IMG/VR virus record: IMGVR_UViG_3300042475_002678 | Coordinates: 1 to 36,495 of that record | From: a virus | Length of the DNA stretch: 36,495 bases | Reading direction: 5' to 3' (one strand) | Shown: positions 32,503 through 36,495 of the stretch, in pieces | Position numbering within the stretch: position 1 is the first letter of the stretch | Layout: every line of letters starts with the position of its first letter | Position numbers and translations under genes: made by a program | Notes under the pieces: generated by a model | What the model was told of the DNA's origin: nothing | Seen by the model: only the letters and a program-made list of their open reading frames with translations | Database searches by the model: none

Positions 32503-32533
32503 CACAAAACAACAAGGGGCGGTTTCCCGCCCC
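32503..32533 (-). terminator. Intrinsic terminator upstream of the capsid gene
   Basis: Minus-strand GGGGCGG, loop GAAA, CCGCCCC, then TTGTTGTTTT. This is the cleanest Rho-independent terminator in the window. It lies right after the 113-residue gene and would reduce readthrough from portal and scaffold into capsid unless antiterminated. Confidence 0.75.
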
Positions 32534-32538
32534 TCGCT

Positions 32539-32880
32539 TTACTTCTTGATGTTCTTCTCGAACGCCGCGAGTTTGGCTTTCAACTCAGCGTTCTCGGCTG
32601 CGACGGCCTCTGCCTTTGCCGCCGTCACCTTGGCGTCTGCAAGCATCTCGGTCAACTTCTTGGGCTTGCCGATTGCGGTGGCCTTCGCCATCGCACTCTG
32701 TTCGGCGTCGTGTTCGTTGTCCTTGGGGTCGCCCATGACGTACGTTTGGCCGTCTTCGGTGCGGAGTTCGACCTTGAACTCGATTGCCCCGCCCGCAACG
32801 CGGCTCATCCACACGTACTTGTCCAGCCCGTATTCACCCAGAAAGTTCAGCAGTTTCGGTTGTTCAATCGTGGTACTCAC
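32539..32880 (-). CDS. Small scaffold-adjacent coiled-coil protein
   Basis: A 113-residue protein: N-terminal beta-rich half (IEFKVELRTEDGQTYVMG) and a C-terminal Ala/Lys/Glu coiled coil (KAEAVAAENAELKAKLAAF). It starts with GTG overlapping the scaffold stop (GTGA) with GGAAGG upstream. It is probably an assembly accessory, but the family is unknown. A strong terminator follows. Confidence 0.7.
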   Translation of the reverse strand: MSTTIEQPKLLNFLGEYGLDKYVWMSRVAGGAIEFKVELRTEDGQTYVMGDPKDNEHDAEQSAMAKATAIGKPKKLTEMLADAKVTAAKAEAVAAENAELKAKLAAFEKNIKK

Positions 32881-33761
32881 TTGTTCACCTTCCTGAAAAG
32901 TGCGAAGTCGCTGGCCGTCCCCTGTCCAGCGGCGATTCGCGCAGTCGCGTCCAACTTGGCCTTCCTCACTTCGTCATCACTGGCAGGCCCCGGCGCGGAC
33001 CCGTTGATCGGCTTCGGACCCGTGCTTCCGCCGTACTTGCGCGTGTGGTGCTGCTGCAAGAGCAACGCCGCTGCGTCGAATGTTTCGTGGTTGCTCATCA
33101 GCCGCACGATGCGGGCGTGTTCTTCGGCTGGGACGTATGACTCCCAGTCCTTGCCGAGTTCGGCCAGCTTGTCGGCACCGCCCACGACTTCCGCCGCGCG
33201 ACGTTCGTTCGCCTCAACCTTGCCAAACTCTTCCTTGAGCAACGCACGCATCGCGGGGATGCGCGTACGCGGAGGCAGGCCCTTGAAGTCATCGTGGGCC
33301 AAGGCGAGTTTGTCAACCACCGAATCGCCAAGCGCGTTGGCCTTGTGCATCCGGTACAGGTCATCGCCGCTGAAACCAGCATCCTTCAACACCTTGGCCG
33401 TATCGACCGGCTTGCTGGTGTCGGGTTCCTTCTGTTCCTCCTTTGGGAACATCGGCGTGCTGATCGGCTTGGCGTCTTCCTTGGGCTTGCCAACCAGACG
33501 CTCCGCGCTCTTGTACGCACGCTCCGCGTCGGCCACCGTCTTGAACGGCTTGCCCTCGCCGATCAGGTCGCCTTCTGCGAGCGGCACGAGGCCCTGGCTT
33601 GCGTGCAATTCACGCAACCCTTTGACCAACTGAGCCGCCGCGTCTTCGGGCGTAGAACCCTTGAACTTGCCTGCAAGAACAACCTCCTGCACCGGCTGCT
33701 GATCTTTGGGCGCAGCATCACCCGCAGTAGCCGTAGCCACTGCCGTATTCGCATCTGCCAT
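32877..33761 (-). CDS. Scaffolding protein (T7 gp9-like)
   Basis: A 294-residue acidic, mostly helical protein between portal and capsid, as T7 gp9 is. It has a disordered Ala/Pro/Glu-rich start, FKTVADAERAYKSAERLVGK (a helix typical of podoviral scaffolds), then a Lys/Pro/Glu region and a C-terminal helix cluster rich in charges. The C-terminus would contact the capsid shell. The ATG at 33761 has AGGGG at six bases; a GTG directly before it is possible. Confidence 0.85.
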   Translation of the reverse strand: MADANTAVATATAGDAAPKDQQPVQEVVLAGKFKGSTPEDAAAQLVKGLRELHASQGLVPLAEGDLIGEGKPFKTVADAERAYKSAERLVGKPKEDAKPISTPMFPKEEQKEPDTSKPVDTAKVLKDAGFSGDDLYRMHKANALGDSVVDKLALAHDDFKGLPPRTRIPAMRALLKEEFGKVEANERRAAEVVGGADKLAELGKDWESYVPAEEHARIVRLMSNHETFDAAALLLQQHHTRKYGGSTGPKPINGSAPGPASDDEVRKAKLDATARIAAGQGTASDFALFRKVNK

Positions 33762-33770
33762 CACTTACCC

Positions 33771-35354
33771 CTATTGCGGCGCGAGTTGCTGTCGAACGAC
33801 AGCACCCGCTGTACGGGCCGCTTCCCGCCCACCCTCCATCGCCGATTCCGTCTGTGCCTGCAACTGCGCCGCCGCCTGTGCTTCGGCCTGCTGCTCCTCA
33901 CGAGTCTTCACCATGCCCGGCTCGAACACGTTGTTCAGTCGCATAATCGCCGTGAACACGTTGTTCATGTTGAGCGACGCCATGACATCCGGCCCCATCT
34001 GAGAAGCCAGTTGCACAACCTCGCCAAGCCTGCGAGCCTTGATCTGCTGGACAGCCAGCGAGGTTCCCGTGAGAACCTTCGGGCTGATGTATTGCTTCCA
34101 CTCGTCGGGAATCGACGGGAGCAATCGCCGAATGTCGTGCATCACAACCGCGATCTGATGCGGCTGCGTGGTCGCTTGGAACGATGACAATGCCCCGCCA
34201 AGCATCTGCTCCAACTGGCTGCTCACGCGCTCGACCTGCAAGGCCGTCACGCGGTCCACGTTGGGGAGCGATGCTGCGATGATGCCAAGGCTCTCGGCCA
34301 CCCGCTGTTCGGTCGCTGCGATAGCCGATTGCACCACGCCGGGCGAACTGCCAGGATTCGCGTACAACGCGGCAACGTCGCCCACCACCCCGCCCACCAC
34401 ACTCGCCCGCATCGCGTAGCCCGACGGCCACTTGAGATGTTCCGGGTCAGTGGGCGAACCGTGGTTCACAGCCCACTTGACGTTGGACACCATGCGAGCG
34501 ATTTCGAGAAGCCGCAGCCCGAGTTCATCGAGGGCCGCAAGGCTTGCAAGGTGGGCAGAGAGGGGCGAAGTGCCGTAGTGGTCGCCGGAAGAGAGGCGTA
34601 TAGCCGGGGCTATATACCGGCAAATCTTCTCGCGGCGAGCCTCTTGCAGTTGGTTGCCGTTGATCTCTTGCGTCGTGACCCATTCGCCCGTGCGGGGGTC
34701 GTACTCGCAGAGCGTGTAGAGGTCTTTCTGTCGCGTCTTGCGGGGTTGGCCCGCCAGTTCCTTGCGATTCAGCCCGACGTTCTCGATCTGCTCGTCCGTC
34801 AGCGTGAGCGGGTCAACGCACTCTTTGGTGACGTGTTCGACCGGCGAACCCTTGCAGTCGCGCTGCGTCACGAACTGGTCGAGCCGGAAGTTCTGCGTGG
34901 ATTGATCGTCGTAGATCAGTTGCAGGCCCGAGCCGAACGCGAGGACCGACCGGATCAGTTGTCGCTGGCCTTCGTAGAACCCAAGCGACCCGTTCGGGCT
35001 GGTGTGTTCCATCGCCGCGAGCGTCGTCAAGTCGCGCATCGTCGCCAGCGTCCCGGCCCCCTGCTTCATCTCGGTCGGGATGGCGGGGTTGTAGAGGATG
35101 TTCGCCGACAGTGGCGTAGCAAACCACGGGAGGCCTGGCGTGTAGGCCGCGAAGAAGAATTGGCTTTCCAGCAGGTTCAGGGCTTGCGGCCCGACGCTCT
35201 GGTACTGGCGAACGTACTGCTCCGTCGCCCGCGTTTCCTCTCGCGGCGGCAGCAACGTGTAGTCGGTGGCTCTCGCCAGCGCGCGGCAGCGGCGTAGATA
35301 CACCTGCCGGTCAGCGTCGTAGTCGCTAAACCGGCCCTGAATTTGTGTTTTCAC
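33771..35354 (-). CDS. Portal / head-tail connector protein (T7 gp8-like)
   Basis: A 527-residue protein, near the 536 of T7 gp8. Recognisable features are the start DYDADRQVYLRRCRALARAT, NLLESQFFFAAYTPGLPWF, then FGTSPL-like YGTSPLSAHLASLAALDELG and the C-terminal GPDVMASLNMNNVFTAIMRL with a helical Gln/Ala tail. It forms the dodecameric portal through which DNA is packed and ejected. It begins with GTG overlapping the preceding stop; the Shine-Dalgarno is weak, so coupling probably governs its level. Confidence 0.94.
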   Translation of the reverse strand: MKTQIQGRFSDYDADRQVYLRRCRALARATDYTLLPPREETRATEQYVRQYQSVGPQALNLLESQFFFAAYTPGLPWFATPLSANILYNPAIPTEMKQGAGTLATMRDLTTLAAMEHTSPNGSLGFYEGQRQLIRSVLAFGSGLQLIYDDQSTQNFRLDQFVTQRDCKGSPVEHVTKECVDPLTLTDEQIENVGLNRKELAGQPRKTRQKDLYTLCEYDPRTGEWVTTQEINGNQLQEARREKICRYIAPAIRLSSGDHYGTSPLSAHLASLAALDELGLRLLEIARMVSNVKWAVNHGSPTDPEHLKWPSGYAMRASVVGGVVGDVAALYANPGSSPGVVQSAIAATEQRVAESLGIIAASLPNVDRVTALQVERVSSQLEQMLGGALSSFQATTQPHQIAVVMHDIRRLLPSIPDEWKQYISPKVLTGTSLAVQQIKARRLGEVVQLASQMGPDVMASLNMNNVFTAIMRLNNVFEPGMVKTREEQQAEAQAAAQLQAQTESAMEGGREAARTAGAVVRQQLAPQ

Positions 35355-35602
35355 CTTGGGAACATCTGGGTCGAAATCGTGGGCGGCGTGACCACCTGCG
35401 CGGGCAATGCGTTGCCAGCGGACGCGAGCGCGTTCTGTTGGGAGATGCCGGTCGCGGGGTCAATCGTGAGTGATTGATTCGTGCCAGCAGTGGACCTTGC
35501 GGCGGATGCCCGACGCACCGCCCGCCTGAACACTTCTGCCGGGTCTTCCGCCCGTGGCGGTGGAGCCACTTCGGGAATGCCGGGCGGGTTGAACAGGTTC
35601 AT
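35351..35602 (-). CDS. Small portal-upstream protein
   Basis: An 83-residue Pro/Ala-rich protein, MNLFNPPGIPEVAPPPRAED, with a helix (AEVFRRAVRRASAARSTAG) and a C-terminal Gln/Asn/Thr-rich segment. Small proteins of this type commonly precede podoviral portal genes. ATGA overlap with the upstream gene. Function unknown. Confidence 0.72.
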   Translation of the reverse strand: MNLFNPPGIPEVAPPPRAEDPAEVFRRAVRRASAARSTAGTNQSLTIDPATGISQQNALASAGNALPAQVVTPPTISTQMFPR

Positions 35603-35832
35603 TCTTCGATTCTCTTGTACCCCTCTGGTGCGTCGGTGGCGGGCTTGGTGTCCAGAAACCAGCCGTAGCCATCCTTGACTAGCGACCGCCTCCCCAGATT
35701 GCCGAACAGCACAGCGGCGTCGTTGGGCATAGTGCGGGGATCATGTTCGGAAACGGCCCGATCAATCTCTTCCCACAGTTCCCGCCGCTTCGATTCCGAT
35801 AACTCCATCCATGCTCGAAAGTTCGTGTTCAT
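35599..35832 (-). CDS. Small hypothetical protein
   Basis: A 77-residue protein starting MNTNFRAWMELSESKRRELW. It has a strongly charged helix followed by a beta segment (VKDGYGWFLDTKPATDAPEG). Coupled to the portal-upstream gene by ATGA. Not recognised. Confidence 0.72.
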   Translation of the reverse strand: MNTNFRAWMELSESKRRELWEEIDRAVSEHDPRTMPNDAAVLFGNLGRRSLVKDGYGWFLDTKPATDAPEGYKRIEE

Positions 35833-36133
35833 GGTCCTTCACCCATCCAAAGATCAAACGCGGCGTCACCGCCCACCACGGCGCACGCATCCCATGTGCC
35901 GATAACACGCGACGCACCGACGCGACGCACGATTCCCCACGACTGGGGGATATGTCGGGCCATGATGGTCCGATATTGGCGATGCCAGTAGGCTCGCCAA
36001 TCACCCGAAGCAAGGCCGATAACCGAACCCAACGGGCGTCTGGACCGGAAAGCATTGCACAGTCGCCCCTTACGATGACGACGTGCCCGAGGTATACCCC
36101 GCCTACGGTCCCAAACCACAAAACCCTGTCCAT
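35762..36133 (-). CDS. Hypothetical protein (frame uncertain)
   Basis: A 123-residue reading, MDRVLWFGTVGGVYLGHVVI, with balanced composition and a higher third-position G+C than the alternative frame (35829-36203, GTG start, Arg-rich). GAGG lies about ten bases upstream of the ATG. Against it, its last 71 bases overlap the next gene in another frame, whereas the alternative ends exactly at that gene's start (ATGA). I favour this frame slightly. Confidence 0.45.
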   Translation of the reverse strand: MDRVLWFGTVGGVYLGHVVIVRGDCAMLSGPDARWVRLSALLRVIGEPTGIANIGPSWPDISPSRGESCVASVRRVLSAHGMRAPWWAVTPRLIFGWVKDHEHELSSMDGVIGIEAAGTVGRD

Positions 36134-36159
36134 AACCCCATAACCTCGCTTTGGCGGCG

Positions 36160-36182
36160 CAATTGAGAATGAGTCTCAATTG
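36160..36182. promoter_or_regulatory. Fur-box-like 9-bp inverted repeat
   Basis: CAATTGAGA (36160-36168), five bases ATGAG, then TCTCAATTG (36174-36182): perfect arms. A second partial copy of the half-site (TTGAGAAT) begins about 23 bases from the first. The core TGAGAATgAgTCTCA is close to TGAGAAT-n-ATTCTCA sequences bound by Fur-family regulators. It sits in the about 70-bp gap upstream of the gene at 36133. Confidence 0.45.
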
Positions 36183-36202
36183 CAGTTGAGAATCCAATCT
36201 CA

Positions 36203-36495
36203 CTAGTGGAAGGCGTACGTGCTTTCCCGGATGCTCGCCGGGTCAAAGCTCCCGAGTTCTGGGGGTTGCGGCAACTCCAACCCCGGCACCAGTTTGGACC
36301 AATACTCGTGCAGCATGGCCAGCCGGTTCACGCCTTCGTACATCCCCGCCAGTTGGTCGATGGCCTCGCGGTGCATGTACGCGACGTGCCCAGCGTGACA
36401 GTTGTATTGGTCGTGCTGGGCGAACATCTCGTACCCGCGCCGCAGCATCATGCACGCCGTTCGCATCAGGTGTTCTTGATCGAACGAGTGAACCA
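36203..36495 (-). CDS. Hypothetical protein, N-terminus cut by window edge
   Basis: The frame is open to the right edge, giving at least 97 codons. It is helical and rich in His and Met, with GYEMFAQHDQYNCHAGHVAYM and IDQLAGMYEGVNRL. The nearest ATG gives 87 residues, but the true start may lie outside. Not recognised. Confidence 0.65.
   Translation of the reverse strand, partial: VHSFDQEHLMRTACMMLRRGYEMFAQHDQYNCHAGHVAYMHREAIDQLAGMYEGVNRLAMLHEYWSKLVPGLELPQPPELGSFDPASIRESTYAFH

Noticed and set aside
32393-32515. tRNA-like sequence in the capsid leader, with a GGCCGAGTG D-arm resembling tRNA-Ser/Leu
   Set aside because: No complementary acceptor stem, no T-arm GTTCGAATC-type loop and no recognisable anticodon arm could be placed on either strand.
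35829-36203. Alternative 124-codon minus-strand reading with GTG start and ATGA coupling to the next gene
   Set aside because: Arg- and Trp-heavy composition and lower third-position G+C than the overlapping 35762-36133 frame; however, the coupling keeps it possible, so the chosen gene has low confidence.
1-36495. CRISPR arrays, insertion sequences, rRNA or terminal direct repeats
   Set aside because: No regularly spaced repeats, transposase motifs, rRNA-like stretches or matching ends were seen; the element's true ends are outside the window.

Overview
The window is most of a temperate, T7-like (short-tailed) phage or prophage whose host is probably a planctomycete. The virion module is recognisable by family and order: portal, scaffold, major capsid, gp11-like and gp12-like tail tube proteins, gp14-, gp15- and gp16-like ejection proteins, then small and large terminase, all read leftward on the minus strand. 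A tyrosine recombinase runs off the left edge, so the element can probably integrate. The host inference rests mainly on an N-terminal dockerin-type double calcium loop on the tailspike, a domain style common in planctomycete secreted proteins, together with the high G+C (about 60% by eye). No polymerase, primase or helicase gene is visible, so the replication module must lie beyond an edge or be absent.

Layout, right to left along transcription. 36495-35351: four small unknown genes, with a near-palindromic operator-like site at 36160-36182. 35354-30467: portal, scaffold, a coiled-coil companion, major capsid and a capsid-adjacent protein; strong hairpins or terminators flank the capsid gene and the 215-residue gene. 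30410-24453: two gp11-like proteins separated by a 430-residue protein and a small protein, then gp12. 24456-23884: gp14-like ejection protein. 23875-17266: a block inserted inside the usual gp14-gp15 order, holding a two-helix holin candidate, an XhlA-like protein, a lipoprotein, a collagen-like small fibre, several bead-like structural proteins, a dockerin plus beta-helix tailspike and an SGNH-type esterase candidate. 17263-10116: gp15-like protein and a 1656-residue gp16-like protein carrying an embedded ADP-ribosyltransferase-like domain. 10119-6684: terminases, a calcineurin-like phosphoesterase and a small gene.

Left of this, a rightward cluster of four small genes (5762-6730) is the only plus-strand transcription unit. 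It diverges across about 0.8 kb of unusual non-coding DNA (mirror purine tracts, direct repeats, an inverted repeat) from a second leftward operon (4893-1) driven by a good sigma70-type promoter. That operon encodes small phage hypotheticals, a secreted lysozyme-type endolysin and finally the integrase. It also carries 13 same-orientation copies of a GCGAGGG motif.

Working together, the tailspike and esterase probably recognise and trim a host surface glycan. The gp14/15/16-like proteins would form the ejection channel and may deliver an ADP-ribosyltransferase-like domain with the DNA. The endolysin, holin candidate, XhlA-like protein and lipoprotein would complete lysis. Functions are assigned from motifs and gene order only; no database search was possible.
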